A stretch of DNA of 64,000 nucleotides from Actibacterium atlanticum (GTDB taxonomy: Bacteria; Pseudomonadota; Alphaproteobacteria; Rhodobacterales; Rhodobacteraceae). Position numbers and translations under genes: made by a program. Within the stretch, counting starts at the first letter, position 1. The number at the start of each line of letters is the position of its first letter. This document shows positions 8,751-17,689 of the stretch, in pieces. The notes under the pieces are model-generated. The model was not told the origin of the DNA. It saw only the letters and a program-made list of their open reading frames with translations, and made no database searches. The stretch lies in assembly GCF_000671395.1 (NCBI RefSeq), contig NZ_AQQY01000007.1, positions 62,001-126,000 on the forward strand, read 5' to 3'.

Positions 8751-9277
8751 TCAGCCGCGCGATCTTGCGGCGGGCGTGGCGGTTTGTCCGGGCGCGGCGG
8801 CCCTTTGCGCAGCTTTTCTTCCAAACGATCCGCATAGGCGGCGCGCTCGGCGTCATCCATTTGCATGATCAATTCCAACACATGCTGGCGCACATAGTCT
8901 GCATGTCCTGCAATGCGGTCCGTCGGCACGTTCATCAGCACCCCGGTGGCTTCTGCATCAAACGGGGTCGCGCGCAGGGCGGCAAGAACCGCCTCGAAAT
9001 CCTGCCGCAAAAGCTTGCGCACATTGCCCACGCCCTTCCCTTCGGCAAATATCTCACGACGCAGAACACGGCGACCATCTTGATCCAGCGCCGCCGTGTA
9101 GGGGCCAAAGCTCAGCACATCAATGCGCGGCGGTCCTGACGGCCCTCCCCGGCTCAGAACCGCGCCCCCGACGATGCCCAACACCATCAGGTTCAACGCC
9201 AACGAGATCACAAGCACCAAGCGGCCCCAGCGAAAGCTGGTCTTGCCCGCCTCTGGTTGCTTTTCTGCGTTGCTCAT
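8747..9277 (-). CDS. Periplasmic heavy-metal-sensor-like (CnrX/Spy-type) protein
   Basis: A membrane-anchored periplasmic protein of 176 residues. One hydrophobic segment (about 19-43) is followed by an amphipathic helical domain rich in Arg, Glu and Met, then a Pro/Arg/Lys-rich tail. This is the layout of the 'heavy-metal resistance' family that includes CnrX and, distantly, CpxP/Spy. It is last in an operon after an ECF sigma factor and a membrane anti-sigma candidate, overlapping the latter by 4 bp (ATGA). By analogy with CnrYXH it may report a periplasmic signal to the anti-sigma factor. No clear His/Cys metal cluster is seen, so the ligand may not be a metal; a chaperone-like role is an alternative. 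Confidence 0.7.
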   Translation of the reverse strand: MSNAEKQPEAGKTSFRWGRLVLVISLALNLMVLGIVGGAVLSRGGPSGPPRIDVLSFGPYTAALDQDGRRVLRREIFAEGKGVGNVRKLLRQDFEAVLAALRATPFDAEATGVLMNVPTDRIAGHADYVRQHVLELIMQMDDAERAAYADRLEEKLRKGPPRPDKPPRPPQDRAAD

Positions 9278-9636
9278 ACCCCATCCTCCAGAAGATAGCT
9301 GTCAATTCCGGGCATCAGATCCGTCACGCCATAGCCCGAACTGGGCAGGATCAGATTGGTATAGTCCCCCAGACCTCCGGGTTCGGCAAAGCCGATCCAC
9401 ACACCCGCAACAGTTGCCGTCGCCAAACCGGCCAAGGCCCCCCAACCGCCCAGAACGCCAAGGATGCCGGACAAGCGAGACGTGCGCGCAGCGGGCATCT
9501 GCGACGAGAACATGTCGCTCTGCGCCTGTGCTGCATCCGCCAGAATCCGCGCCATCAGTTCATCTGAAGGCCGTGGGGCGTGTTCCGTCGCGGCCTCAAA
9601 GAAAGACGTCAGCTGTGTATCGTTATCGCGGGTCAT
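9274..9636 (-). CDS. Small single-pass membrane protein, probable anti-sigma factor
   Basis: A 120-residue protein with a soluble N-terminal half and one membrane segment at about residues 66-86 (GVLGGWGALAGLATATVAGVW by composition). A short outer tail ends DSYLLEDGV. It lies 1 bp after the ECF sigma gene and overlaps the sensor gene by 4 bp, the standard place for an anti-sigma factor. A strong AAGGAGGA site precedes ATG 9636; the longer frame to 9663 would overlap the sigma gene. There is no zinc-binding HxxxCxxC motif, so it is not a ZAS-type anti-sigma. The role is inferred from position and topology. Confidence 0.6.
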   Translation of the reverse strand: MTRDNDTQLTSFFEAATEHAPRPSDELMARILADAAQAQSDMFSSQMPAARTSRLSGILGVLGGWGALAGLATATVAGVWIGFAEPGGLGDYTNLILPSSGYGVTDLMPGIDSYLLEDGV

Positions 9637-9637
9637 G

Positions 9638-10222
9638 TCAGTCCTCCTTGTAGCCCAATTCATCTTGGCGTTCGATCAAGATCGACCTGAGCGCACGTTT
9701 CCCGCGCGCAGTCAGGCTTTCGACCGCTTCGACGCTGATCTCAAGCGCCTCTGCAATCTCGGGGTTGCTACGCCCCTCGATGTGCCGCAACACCACAGCC
9801 TGACGCTGACGGTCCGGCAGGGATTGCAATGCCTGCTGCAAGGCCTGTGCCCGGGCAGCGCTGTGCATCTGGTTTTCAACACTGGGCGTGTCGTCTTCGG
9901 GTTCGGGGATGTCCTCGAGATCAACCCCACGCCGTTTGCGGAGCCGGTCGGTGCACATATTGGCAGTAACGCGATAGAGCCAGGTTGTTATCTTGGCCTC
10001 GCCTTGCCGCCAGTCTGGCGCGATTTTCCACAGTTTCAGCATGGCTTCCTGCGCGACATCTTCGGCTTCGGCCCGGTCACCAAGAACCCGGAACGCATGT
10101 GAAAGAACCCGCGGCGTCAAACGCTGCGCAAGCTGACGGGCCGCTGCGCCGTCGCCGTTGCCAAACAACACCAGCAGCGCTTCGTCCGAAAGCTCGTTTC
10201 CTGCATCAAAGGCCATATCCAT
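9638..10222 (-). CDS. ECF-type RNA polymerase sigma factor
   Basis: Alternative sigma factor of 194 residues with only regions 2 and 4. The region 2 core is DRAEAEDVAQEAMLKLW (about 50-66), then TWLYRVTANMCTDRLRKRR. Region 4 holds LPDRQRQAVVLRHIEG and the recognition helix SNPEIAEALEISVEAVESL. It is followed without a gap by the membrane anti-sigma candidate and preceded, 82 bp away, by a secreted EF-hand protein on the same strand, so the set looks like one regulon. The two possible starts at 10222 and 10216 are both plausible, since no strong ribosome site distinguishes them. The target promoters are not evident in the window. Confidence 0.88.
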   Translation of the reverse strand: MDMAFDAGNELSDEALLVLFGNGDGAAARQLAQRLTPRVLSHAFRVLGDRAEAEDVAQEAMLKLWKIAPDWRQGEAKITTWLYRVTANMCTDRLRKRRGVDLEDIPEPEDDTPSVENQMHSAARAQALQQALQSLPDRQRQAVVLRHIEGRSNPEIAEALEISVEAVESLTARGKRALRSILIERQDELGYKED

Positions 10223-10304
10223 CCCGTACTAGCCGTAGCCTGCAACCCGATTGATGGCAACGCCGGGCCGGGCGTGGCCCGGCGCTGCCTTTTCGGGCGC
10301 AGAA

Positions 10305-10832
10305 TTAGTCCACCGCAGGTTTGCCGTGACGGAACTGCTTGAGGTGCTTCTTGGCGGCCTCAAACTCTTCGACGCTCAGCGCACCGCTGCCGTCGGCGTC
10401 CAGTTTGGCAAAGATCCGCGCGGCTGAGGGGCCTTCGCTGATCTCTTCAGCGCTCAACAACCCATCATCATTGGCGTCCATCATTTCGACCATCCGCTGG
10501 GCGCGCTCTTCTGGCGAGCCCCCAAAACGACCTTGGCCGCCCGGGCCTTCTTTACCGCCGAGACGGTGACCCTGCTTGCCAAACTTGGGTTTGAAATTGG
10601 CCAGCTCGTCTTCGCTCAGCACGCCATCCCCATCGGTATCGGCTTCTCCAAAGCGTTCTTGCAGCGGCGCCTGAAATTCCTCGAAGGTCACGGTGCCACT
10701 GTTGTCGGCATCCAAGACACCAAAGGCGGCGCCTTTACCGGGGCCCATTGCAGCGGCCGGCAGAGCGGTGGCCAACACGACGGCCCCCAAGGTCAGGCTC
10801 GATACGGTCATGATCAGCGACTTGCGTTTCAT
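10305..10832 (-). CDS. Secreted EF-hand (calmodulin-like) protein
   Basis: A 175-residue exported protein with a Sec signal peptide (MKRKSLIMTVSSLTLG… ending near ALPAAA). Four EF-hand loops begin D-A-D-N-S-G, D-T-D-G-D-G, D-A-N-D-D-G and D-A-D-G-S-G, each with Glu at position 12. A Gly/Lys-rich linker between loops 2 and 3 could shift register between two EF-hand pairs. It should bind calcium in the periplasm. It is the first gene of the ECF-sigma operon, so it is either the signal receptor or the main output; both are inference. The ribosome site is weak (GGAGTAAGCG), but the ATG at 10832 fits the signal peptide start. Confidence 0.88.
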   Translation of the reverse strand: MKRKSLIMTVSSLTLGAVVLATALPAAAMGPGKGAAFGVLDADNSGTVTFEEFQAPLQERFGEADTDGDGVLSEDELANFKPKFGKQGHRLGGKEGPGGQGRFGGSPEERAQRMVEMMDANDDGLLSAEEISEGPSAARIFAKLDADGSGALSVEEFEAAKKHLKQFRHGKPAVD

Positions 10833-11044
10833 TGCGCTTACTCCTGTATTTATTCAGCGTTGTGTGACATCGCGTTTTTGCGACGTTCTGATAGACAAAC
10901 GCACCAGCTGACGATTTCCGTCGCAGTTTTTTCTGTCGTCCTGCGACATGCCGACGCAAAACCCGTATGTCCCTTTTGGAGCAGTCCCGTTCAGCGCTAA
11001 GGTGTGCTCTGGAAGATGCGCGCGCGAACACGAAGGAGCTCGGT

Positions 11045-11422
11045 ATGAGCAACACCCCGCAACGAGACCTCAAACCAGCGCTTTGGCACGGCTGGCGACG
11101 CCGCTGCCCGAATTGTGGCTCGGGTCCGATGCTTAAAGGCTATCTGAAAGTGCGCGACACCTGCACCGTGTGTCAGGAAGAGCTGCATCATCAGCGCGCC
11201 GATGATGGCCCGGCCTATGTAACCATCCTGATCGTGGGCCATCTGATGGCCCCCCTTATCCTGATCGTGTTTGAAACCTACCGCCCCGACCCTTACGTGC
11301 TGTCGGCGATCTTTTCTGTTGGATGTGTGGGCTTGTCGCTCTACCTTCTGCCAAGGATCAAAGGAGCGTTTGTAGCACTGCAATGGGCGAAAAGAATGCA
11401 CGGGTTCGGGGCCAAGAGCTAA
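11045..11422 (+). CDS. DUF983 zinc-ribbon membrane protein
   Basis: A 125-residue protein with a CPNCGSGPML and CTVCQEEL pair (a four-Cys zinc ribbon at about 24-27 and 44-47). Two membrane segments follow (about 60-80 and 84-105), the standard DUF983 layout. The function of the family is unknown; some members sit beside cytochrome oxidase genes, but none are here. ATG 11045 follows AAGGAG at the right distance. The last 40 bp overlap the start of the Nudix gene, suggesting translational coupling. Confidence 0.85.
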   Translation: MSNTPQRDLKPALWHGWRRRCPNCGSGPMLKGYLKVRDTCTVCQEELHHQRADDGPAYVTILIVGHLMAPLILIVFETYRPDPYVLSAIFSVGCVGLSLYLLPRIKGAFVALQWAKRMHGFGAKS

Positions 11423-12105
11423 CCCCCCCTTCTATCGACAAGACAAAGATCCGCGATGCAGCCACGGTGATCGTTATGCGCGATGCGGATCATGCGCCAA
11501 AGGTCCTGATGGGTCAGCGCGGCGCCAAAGCGGCCTTTATGCCCAACATGTTTGTCTTTCCCGGCGGTGCCGTGGATGCCGGCGACGCGCAGGTGCCGCT
11601 GCACCCCTCTTTGCCCGAAGCCTGTATGCGGCGTCTGCAACAGCAGTCCGATCCGGACCTGACCCACCGTCTGATTTCGGCCGCCATTCGCGAGCTGTGG
11701 GAAGAAACCGGTCTGACGCTGGGCGCACCCGGTCAGTGGCACGGACCGGTGCCCGAAGGCTGGGAAGGGTTCGCACAATCCGGGCACCTGCCCAGCGCAC
11801 AGGACATGCACTTCATCTTTCGCGCAATCACCCCACCGGGCCGCCCACGCCGCTTTGATGCGCGTTTCTTTCTGGTGGATGCTGCACGGATTTCGGGTGA
11901 TCTGGATGATTTTTCAGGCGCCGAGGACGAGCTTTCACATCTGCAGTGGGTTCCCATTCACGAGGCCCGCCAGTTCAACCTGCCCTTCATCACCGAAGTT
12001 GTTCTGGCCGAAGTCATGGGCATGCTTAAAACGGGCCTTCCCCCAAAGTCGGTGCCGTTCTTTCGCAACACCGATACGCGGTCAGAGTTTCTGCGGATCA
12101 GTTAA
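11383..12105 (+). CDS. NUDIX hydrolase, probable CoA-diphosphatase type
   Basis: Hydrolyses a nucleoside diphosphate linked to another moiety. The 240-residue product has FVFPGGAVDAGD, then the Nudix helix core AIRELWEETGLTLG; the usual short spacing between the GG and RE parts is expanded by about 35 residues. That expansion and the C-terminal FFRNTDTRSEF are features I associate with the NUDT7/NUDT19-type acyl-CoA diphosphatases. The start at ATG 11383 overlaps DUF983 by 40 bp and has no clear ribosome site. A start further downstream would cut the beta-strand before the Nudix box. It is convergent with the FAH gene with a 4-bp overlap of stops. Confidence 0.8.
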   Translation: MGEKNARVRGQELTPPSIDKTKIRDAATVIVMRDADHAPKVLMGQRGAKAAFMPNMFVFPGGAVDAGDAQVPLHPSLPEACMRRLQQQSDPDLTHRLISAAIRELWEETGLTLGAPGQWHGPVPEGWEGFAQSGHLPSAQDMHFIFRAITPPGRPRRFDARFFLVDAARISGDLDDFSGAEDELSHLQWVPIHEARQFNLPFITEVVLAEVMGMLKTGLPPKSVPFFRNTDTRSEFLRIS

Positions 12106-12932
12106 ACCGGCGGCAGCACGGTTTGGCGCTGCGCCCCAAGCCCATCGATCCGCAGCTCCATCTCGTCGCCCGGCTTAAGAAAGACCTGCGGGTCCTGCCC
12201 CATGCCCACACCCGGCGGCGTGCCCGTGGCGATGATGTCCCCGGGGTGCAAAGTCATCATCTGACTGAGGTAGGATATGATTTGCGTCACGGTGAAGATC
12301 ATCGACCGGGTGTTTCCGCGCTGCGCCGGAACGCCGTTCAAATCCAGCGCCAAGTCCAAATCCTGCGGGTCGGCCACGGCATCCGATGTCACCAGCCACG
12401 GGCCAACCGGGCAAAACGTGTCACAGCTTTTGCCCTTGGTCCATTGCCCGCCGCGTTCGATCTGAAAAGCACGCTCGGACACATCGTTCACGATGGTATA
12501 GCCCGCAACATGGTCCAGCGCCTCGGCTTCGGACACGTATTGCGCGCGGGTGCCGATGACGACGCCCAGCTCGACCTCCCAGTCAGTTTTTTCCGAGCCG
12601 CGGGGCAGGATGATCGGATCATCCGGGCCGTTCAACGCGGATGTGGCCTTCATGAAAACGATGGGTTCATCGGGTTCGGCCATGCCTGCCTCGGCCGCGT
12701 GATCAGAGTAGTTCAATCCGATACAGATCACCTTACCGACGCCCGCCACGGGCACCCCCAATCGCGGATCGCCGCCAACCACCGGCAATCCGTCTAACGG
12801 CAGATCGGCCAAGCGGCCCAACACGTCTCCTGACAGGTCGTTCATAACACCCGACAAGTCGCGCAACACGCCGTCTGCATCCAACACTCCGGGCTTTTCC
12901 GCCCCGACCTCTCCGAACCTGACAAACCGCAT
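12102..12932 (-). CDS. Fumarylacetoacetate hydrolase family protein
   Basis: Cytosolic metal-dependent C-C hydrolase or isomerase of 276 residues. The N-terminal domain begins MRFVRFGEVGAEKPGVLD. The catalytic core has ICIGLNYSDHAAE, PIVFMKATSA, the metal-binding E-V-E-L-G-V-V-I-G, GYTIVNDVSER and the closing PGDIIATGTPPGVGMG. The substrate is probably an acylpyruvate or 2-keto-3-deoxy acid, but this family is poorly predictive. AGGAGG stands just before ATG 12932. The frame stays open far upstream on this strand, across the start of pepF, but that part is antisense and was excluded. Confidence 0.9.
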   Translation of the reverse strand: MRFVRFGEVGAEKPGVLDADGVLRDLSGVMNDLSGDVLGRLADLPLDGLPVVGGDPRLGVPVAGVGKVICIGLNYSDHAAEAGMAEPDEPIVFMKATSALNGPDDPIILPRGSEKTDWEVELGVVIGTRAQYVSEAEALDHVAGYTIVNDVSERAFQIERGGQWTKGKSCDTFCPVGPWLVTSDAVADPQDLDLALDLNGVPAQRGNTRSMIFTVTQIISYLSQMMTLHPGDIIATGTPPGVGMGQDPQVFLKPGDEMELRIDGLGAQRQTVLPPV

Positions 12933-13061
12933 GTCGCCTCCTGTTTTGTGCACGGCTATCTGAACCGCCACACACAAGAGCGTCAACCAATCGCCACTTT
13001 GGCTTGAACCTTTGGGCGATGCCTGCCTATCTGTTGTGGAAACCCAGCTAAGAGGATCGCC

Positions 13062-14885
13062 ATGACCATTTGTCAGCCCCGCCCCCTGTTTGACGCCAAC
13101 GCCTCTTCGGGCGGCAGTTTGGGGGATCTGCCCGAATGGGACCTGAGCGATCTTTACACGGCTGAAGACGCGCCCGAGCTGACCCGCGATATGGAATGGC
13201 TGGAACAGGCCTGCGCCAGTTTCGCCACTGACCATCAGGGAAAGCTGGCCGATCTGGATGCCGACGGCATGCTGGGCTGCGTGCAGCGCTATGAACGGAT
13301 CGACACAATCGGCGGGCGGATCATGTCTTTTGCCGGGCTGCGCTATTACCAGAACACCACCGATGGCGAGCGCGCCAAGTTCTTTTCCGACTGTCAGGAC
13401 AAGATCACCACGCTGACCACGCCGCTGGTATTCTATACGCTGGAAATCAACCGCCTGCCCGACGAGGTTCTGGACGGCTGGTTCGCCGCCAATGCCGATT
13501 TGGCCCGCTACAAGCCGGTGTTCGACCGCCTGCGCGCCATGCGCCCGCATCAGCTCTCGGATGAATTGGAGCAGTTCCTGCACGACCAGTCGGTCGTGGG
13601 CGCTGCCGCGTGGAACAAGCTATTCGATGAAACCATCGCCGGTCTGAGTTTTGATGTGAACGGCGAAGAGCTGAACATTGAAGGCACGCTGAACCTGCTG
13701 ACAGAGCCCGACCGCGACCAGCGCGAGGCCGGTGCGCGCGAACTGGCGCGTGTGTTCGGTGACAACATCAAGCTCTTTGCCCGCGTTCACAACACACTGG
13801 CCAAGGAAAAGTCGGTCGAGGACAAATGGCGCAACATGCCGACCCCGCAAACCGGGCGGCACCTGTCAAACCATGTTGAGCCCGAGGTGGTCGAGGCCCT
13901 GCGCAACGCCGTGGTCGACGCCTACCCCAAGCTGTCGCATCGGTACTATGCGCTGAAAGCCAAGTGGCTGGGGCTGGACACTTTGGAAGTTTGGGACCGC
14001 AACGCGCCCCTGCCGACCGAAGACCCCAAAACCGTCGACTGGGCAGAGGCCCGCAGAATGGTGATGGACGCTTATGGCGACTTCGACCCCGAAATGGCCA
14101 AGATCGCCGAGCCGTTCTTTGACAAAGGCTGGATCGACGCCGAGGTCAAACCCGGCAAGGCCCCCGGTGCTTTTGCCCACCCCACCGTGACCGAGGTCCA
14201 CCCCTATGTGATGCTCAACTATCTGGGCAAACCGCGCGACGTGATGACGCTGGCGCATGAGCTGGGCCACGGCGTGCATCAGGTTCTGGCGGCGGATCAG
14301 GGCGAATTGTTGGCTTCGACCCCGCTGACGCTGGCGGAAACCGCCTCGGTCTTTGGCGAAATGCTGACCTTCCGCAAGCTGCTGGACAACGCCAAAACCA
14401 AAGCCGAGCGCAAAACCCTGCTGGCCGGCAAGGTTGAAGACATGATCAACACGGTTGTGCGCCAGATCGCGTTCTATGATTTTGAATGCAAACTCCACGC
14501 CGCCCGCGCCGAGGGAGAACTGACCCCCGAAGACATCAATGCCCTGTGGATGTCGGTGCAGGCCGAAAGCCTTGGCCCCGTGTTCAACTTCATGGAAGGG
14601 TATGAGACCTTCTGGGCCTACATCCCGCACTTCGTACACTCGCCCTTCTACGTCTACGCCTATGCCTTTGGCGACGGTCTGGTGAATGCGCTTTATGCGG
14701 TCTACGAAGAAGGCGACGCCGACTTCCAGGCCAAGTATTTCGACATGCTCAAGGCGGGTGGATCCAAGCACCACAAAGAACTATTGGCGCCCTTCGGCCT
14801 TGATGCCTCGGACCCGAAATTCTGGGATAAGGGCCTGAGCATGATCTCAGGCTTCATCGACGAGCTGGAGGCGATGGAGGATTAA
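13062..14885 (+). CDS. pepF: M3-family oligoendopeptidase F
   Basis: Cytosolic zinc metallopeptidase that cuts short peptides. The 607-residue product has the M3 active site H-E-L-G-H at about 399-403 (LAHELGHGVHQ). The third zinc ligand Glu lies in LAETASVFGEM 25 residues later. It has the M3B opening PEWDLSDLYT and C-terminal FVHSPFYVYAYAFGD. The length matches PepF/M3B members. The start is the first ATG in an open intergenic region of 129 bp shared with the divergent FAH gene. The 3' end overlaps the DUF4389 gene by 4 bp. Confidence 0.92.
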   Translation: MTICQPRPLFDANASSGGSLGDLPEWDLSDLYTAEDAPELTRDMEWLEQACASFATDHQGKLADLDADGMLGCVQRYERIDTIGGRIMSFAGLRYYQNTTDGERAKFFSDCQDKITTLTTPLVFYTLEINRLPDEVLDGWFAANADLARYKPVFDRLRAMRPHQLSDELEQFLHDQSVVGAAAWNKLFDETIAGLSFDVNGEELNIEGTLNLLTEPDRDQREAGARELARVFGDNIKLFARVHNTLAKEKSVEDKWRNMPTPQTGRHLSNHVEPEVVEALRNAVVDAYPKLSHRYYALKAKWLGLDTLEVWDRNAPLPTEDPKTVDWAEARRMVMDAYGDFDPEMAKIAEPFFDKGWIDAEVKPGKAPGAFAHPTVTEVHPYVMLNYLGKPRDVMTLAHELGHGVHQVLAADQGELLASTPLTLAETASVFGEMLTFRKLLDNAKTKAERKTLLAGKVEDMINTVVRQIAFYDFECKLHAARAEGELTPEDINALWMSVQAESLGPVFNFMEGYETFWAYIPHFVHSPFYVYAYAFGDGLVNALYAVYEEGDADFQAKYFDMLKAGGSKHHKELLAPFGLDASDPKFWDKGLSMISGFIDELEAMED

Positions 14886-15178
14886 TCCAGCTCGGTCCAG
14901 GGCCAGGGTTTCACCTCGCTGGCGGCGGTCTGGTAACGGGCCGCCTTGGCGATCCAGATGCCCAGATCGGTACCGAAATCGGCCAGCCGCTCGTTGGGCG
15001 TGCCGTTCGACACCAGCATGATGATGAACTGCACAACGGTGATCACCAGAAGCACCGATTGTGCAAGTTGCAGCATGATCCACAGAAGCACCATGTACAG
15101 CAAACGCATGGCCATGCCGTCTTTGGGGGCGTCGGGTTGCTCGCCGTGCAGGCGGCCTTCAATCGGGTCGTTGGGCAT
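14882..15178 (-). CDS. DUF4389 family membrane protein
   Basis: A 98-residue protein with one or two membrane segments (about 25-50, the RLLYMVLLWIMLQLAQSVLLV region). The conserved NGTPNERLADFGTDLGIWIAKAARYQTA stretch, read from its parts, is typical of DUF4389. Function unknown. ATG 15178 was preferred over an in-frame GTG at 15187 because AAAGGAG stands 8 bp before the ATG but abuts the GTG. It is convergent with pepF (4-bp overlap) and divergent from the DUF3179 gene. Confidence 0.8.
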   Translation of the reverse strand: MPNDPIEGRLHGEQPDAPKDGMAMRLLYMVLLWIMLQLAQSVLLVITVVQFIIMLVSNGTPNERLADFGTDLGIWIAKAARYQTAASEVKPWPWTELD

Positions 15179-15308
15179 CGGGATCACTCCTTTGTGGGCA
15201 GCTTAGCCAGCGTCCACCGTGAAATCCAGCGCCCGTTCACCACAACGTGGCGTGCATGTGATCAGGCCCTGCCCCATGCTTTGGGCAAAGCAACCCAAAG
15301 GCCCGCCC

Positions 15309-16670
15309 ATGCACCTGACCCGCCGTTCTTTTACCGCCTCTCTTGCCGCTGCAGCGGCCTCACCCGCCTTGGCGCAGAGCTTTGATGCCGAGGCCATCCA
15401 TCTGGCCCTGATAAACGGTCCGGCGCAGCCTTTTTTTGACGCGCTGCTCGCCATCGAGGCGCGCGCAAACCCCGATATGGCCGCCAGCCTGATACAGGCG
15501 TTACGGTTTACCAGCGGCTCGCAAGCCGCGATCGAAACAACCCTGCGCAAAATCACCGGCGCCAATCCGGGCAAGGGTTGGTTTGACTGGATGCTGTGGC
15601 AAGAGGCCAACCCGCAGGTCATACCGCACCCCTATTTCACCGATTTCAAACGCGAACTATTCCTAAGCATCGACCCCAACTTCGAGGTTTTCCTCAAGCC
15701 ACGCCACCTGCAGCGTGACAAGATGAAAATCCGGCTTGAAGAAATCACTTGGGGCGGCGTGCGCAAGGATGGCATTCCGTCACTGGACAACCCCACGCTG
15801 ATCGCCGCCGACAAAGCCAGCTATATGCGCGGCGATGATCTGGTCTTTGGCGTGTCGATCAACGGCGACACCCGCGCCTATCCGCTGCGGATCATGGGCT
15901 GGCACGAGATGTTTAACGAGGTGATCGGCGGCGTGCCCGTAGCGCTGGCGTATTGCACCTTGTGCGGGTCGGGCATCCTGTTTGAAACCAAGGTGAAGGG
16001 ACGCACAAAGCCATTGGTCTTTGGCTCGTCGGGGTTCCTATATCGTTCAAACAAACTGATGTTTGACCGCCAGACCCATTCGCTGTGGAACCAGTTCACC
16101 GGCAAGCCCGTATCCGGCAAGCTGGTAAACAGCGGGATCGAGCTGCAACAGCGCCCCGTGGTGATCACCACATGGGACAACTGGCGGCGCGACAACCCGG
16201 ACACACGGATTTTGTCGCTGAACACCGGGCATCGGCGCGATTACGGCTCGGGTGTGGTGTATTATGAATACTTCGCTTCGAACGAGCTGATGTTCCCGAC
16301 GCAGGTTGACCAACGCCAACACAAGCAAAAGGATTATGTCTTTGGCATCCGCCAGTTTGGCGGTGCCAAGGCCTGGCCGCTCAGCGCGTTCGCGCGCCGC
16401 AAGGTGATCAATGATGGCATGATCAACACGCCGCTGGTGTTGTTGGGGGATGCCAAAACCCGATCCGTCCGCGCCTATGAGCGCCGCGACCTGACCTTCA
16501 AAGGCGGCCCGGATGCCCTGACAGACAATCGGGGCCGCAGCTGGCAGGTGACCGAAGACGCATTGGTTGCAAACGATGGCACGACCCTGCCCCGCGTCGC
16601 CGGGCATATCGCCTATTGGTTTGCATGGAACGGCTATCTGGGCGCAGAAAGCGCGCTTTACGACGGCTGA
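15309..16670 (+). CDS. DUF3179 family protein, Tat-exported
   Basis: A 453-residue periplasmic protein of unknown function. It starts MHLTRRSFTASLAAAAASPA, which has the twin-arginine RRSF motif and an Ala-rich h-region ending ALAQ. The body has the DUF3179 hallmarks: INGDTRAYPLRIMGWHE, the C-T-L-C-G-S-G motif (AYCTLCGSGILFE), SSGFLYRSNKLMFDRQT and SLWNQFTGKPV. The Cys pair suggests metal or redox chemistry. ATG 15309 follows AAAGG; an upstream ATG at 15219 would disrupt the signal peptide. The 3' end overlaps the convergent Gfo/Idh gene by 13 bp. Confidence 0.87.
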   Translation: MHLTRRSFTASLAAAAASPALAQSFDAEAIHLALINGPAQPFFDALLAIEARANPDMAASLIQALRFTSGSQAAIETTLRKITGANPGKGWFDWMLWQEANPQVIPHPYFTDFKRELFLSIDPNFEVFLKPRHLQRDKMKIRLEEITWGGVRKDGIPSLDNPTLIAADKASYMRGDDLVFGVSINGDTRAYPLRIMGWHEMFNEVIGGVPVALAYCTLCGSGILFETKVKGRTKPLVFGSSGFLYRSNKLMFDRQTHSLWNQFTGKPVSGKLVNSGIELQQRPVVITTWDNWRRDNPDTRILSLNTGHRRDYGSGVVYYEYFASNELMFPTQVDQRQHKQKDYVFGIRQFGGAKAWPLSAFARRKVINDGMINTPLVLLGDAKTRSVRAYERRDLTFKGGPDALTDNRGRSWQVTEDALVANDGTTLPRVAGHIAYWFAWNGYLGAESALYDG

Positions 16671-17635
16671 CCGGCGGCGGCGTAGGCCGCGTCGATGACG
16701 GCTTGGGTGCCCTTGGCGTTTTCCAGCGTCCAAGGGTACTCGGCCCCTGAAGTCACCGCCGCGCAGAAGTTTTCGACCTGCAGCTTATATTGGTTCACGC
16801 CCGGAAAGCGCTCCACGCGCCGGCCCATACCGGGCTGATGCACGATGATTTGGGCGATGTCATAGACACCCGCGTTGAACGGTGCGGTCAGCTCAAGCAC
16901 CCCTTGATCACCATGGATGGTAAAGCGCTGATAAGGCAGCATACGCATCGAGACCATGCCGCTGTAGCTAAAACCGGGGAAACGGGCGGTCACTCGCGAG
17001 GTTGCATCGACCCGTCCTTCCCAAGTGATATCACAGTCCACCGATCTGGGCTCTGCCCCGGTGACCCAGCGCGCCGCGCCAAGGATGTAAACCCCGATAT
17101 CCGGCAAGGCCCCGCCGCCGGTGCCCGCCCGGTTACGAATGTTGTCCGGATCCTTGCGGTTGTCATAGGTGAAAACCGTGTCGATATACGCTACTTGCCC
17201 GATCGCCCCATCGCGGATCATCTGACGCGCGCGTTGCCATTGCGGGTGATGGACAATCATGTAGGCCTCGGCCGCGACCAGCCCGCTGTCATCGCGCGCC
17301 GCGATCAATGGGTCAATCTGATCCGCTTGCATCGCCACAGGCTTTTCCACCAGCACATGCTTGCCCGCTTTCAACGCTTTGATCGCCCACTCCACATGCA
17401 TTGTGTGGGGCAAGGGGATGTAAACCGCGTCCACCCCCGGATCAGCCAGTAACGTGTCATATTCCAGATGGATGGACAGGTCGGGACACATCGCCTGAAA
17501 CGGCGCGGCTTTGTCCAAGGACGAAGTCGCCAAAGCCGCCAGCCTTGCGCCATTGGCTTGGTGGAGGGCCGGAGCCATGTGTTCACGTGCAAACTTCGCC
17601 GCGCCCAAAATACCCCAGTTTACGATATCTGCCAT
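16658..17635 (-). CDS. Gfo/Idh/MocA family NAD(P)-dependent oxidoreductase
   Basis: Cytosolic sugar or polyol dehydrogenase of 325 residues. The Rossmann motif G-I-L-G-A-A-K-F-A lies at the N-terminus, the family's conserved E-K-P (VLVEKPVAM) sits near residue 95, and a GGGALPDIGVY segment precedes the substrate-binding sheet. The substrate is unknown. ATG 17635 follows GGAGAGG; the open frame continues to 17701 but without a ribosome site. The gene ends inside the 3' end of DUF3179 on the opposite strand. A hairpin at 17690-17716 separates it from rpoH, so it probably has its own promoter. Confidence 0.9.
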   Translation of the reverse strand: MADIVNWGILGAAKFAREHMAPALHQANGARLAALATSSLDKAAPFQAMCPDLSIHLEYDTLLADPGVDAVYIPLPHTMHVEWAIKALKAGKHVLVEKPVAMQADQIDPLIAARDDSGLVAAEAYMIVHHPQWQRARQMIRDGAIGQVAYIDTVFTYDNRKDPDNIRNRAGTGGGALPDIGVYILGAARWVTGAEPRSVDCDITWEGRVDATSRVTARFPGFSYSGMVSMRMLPYQRFTIHGDQGVLELTAPFNAGVYDIAQIIVHQPGMGRRVERFPGVNQYKLQVENFCAAVTSGAEYPWTLENAKGTQAVIDAAYAAAGQPS

Positions 17636-17689
17636 GGTCCTCTCCTGTTTTGAGAGCCATGTTAGCGCGAACGCGGCCTTACGTAAACG

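Noticed and set aside
9274-9636. Zinc-binding anti-sigma (ZAS) factor
   Set aside because: There is no HxxxCxxC motif; only position and topology support an anti-sigma role.
12933-13583. Long N-terminal extension of the FAH-family frame on the minus strand
   Set aside because: It runs antisense through the start of pepF. The real start at 12932 has a strong AGGAGG site and gives the family length.
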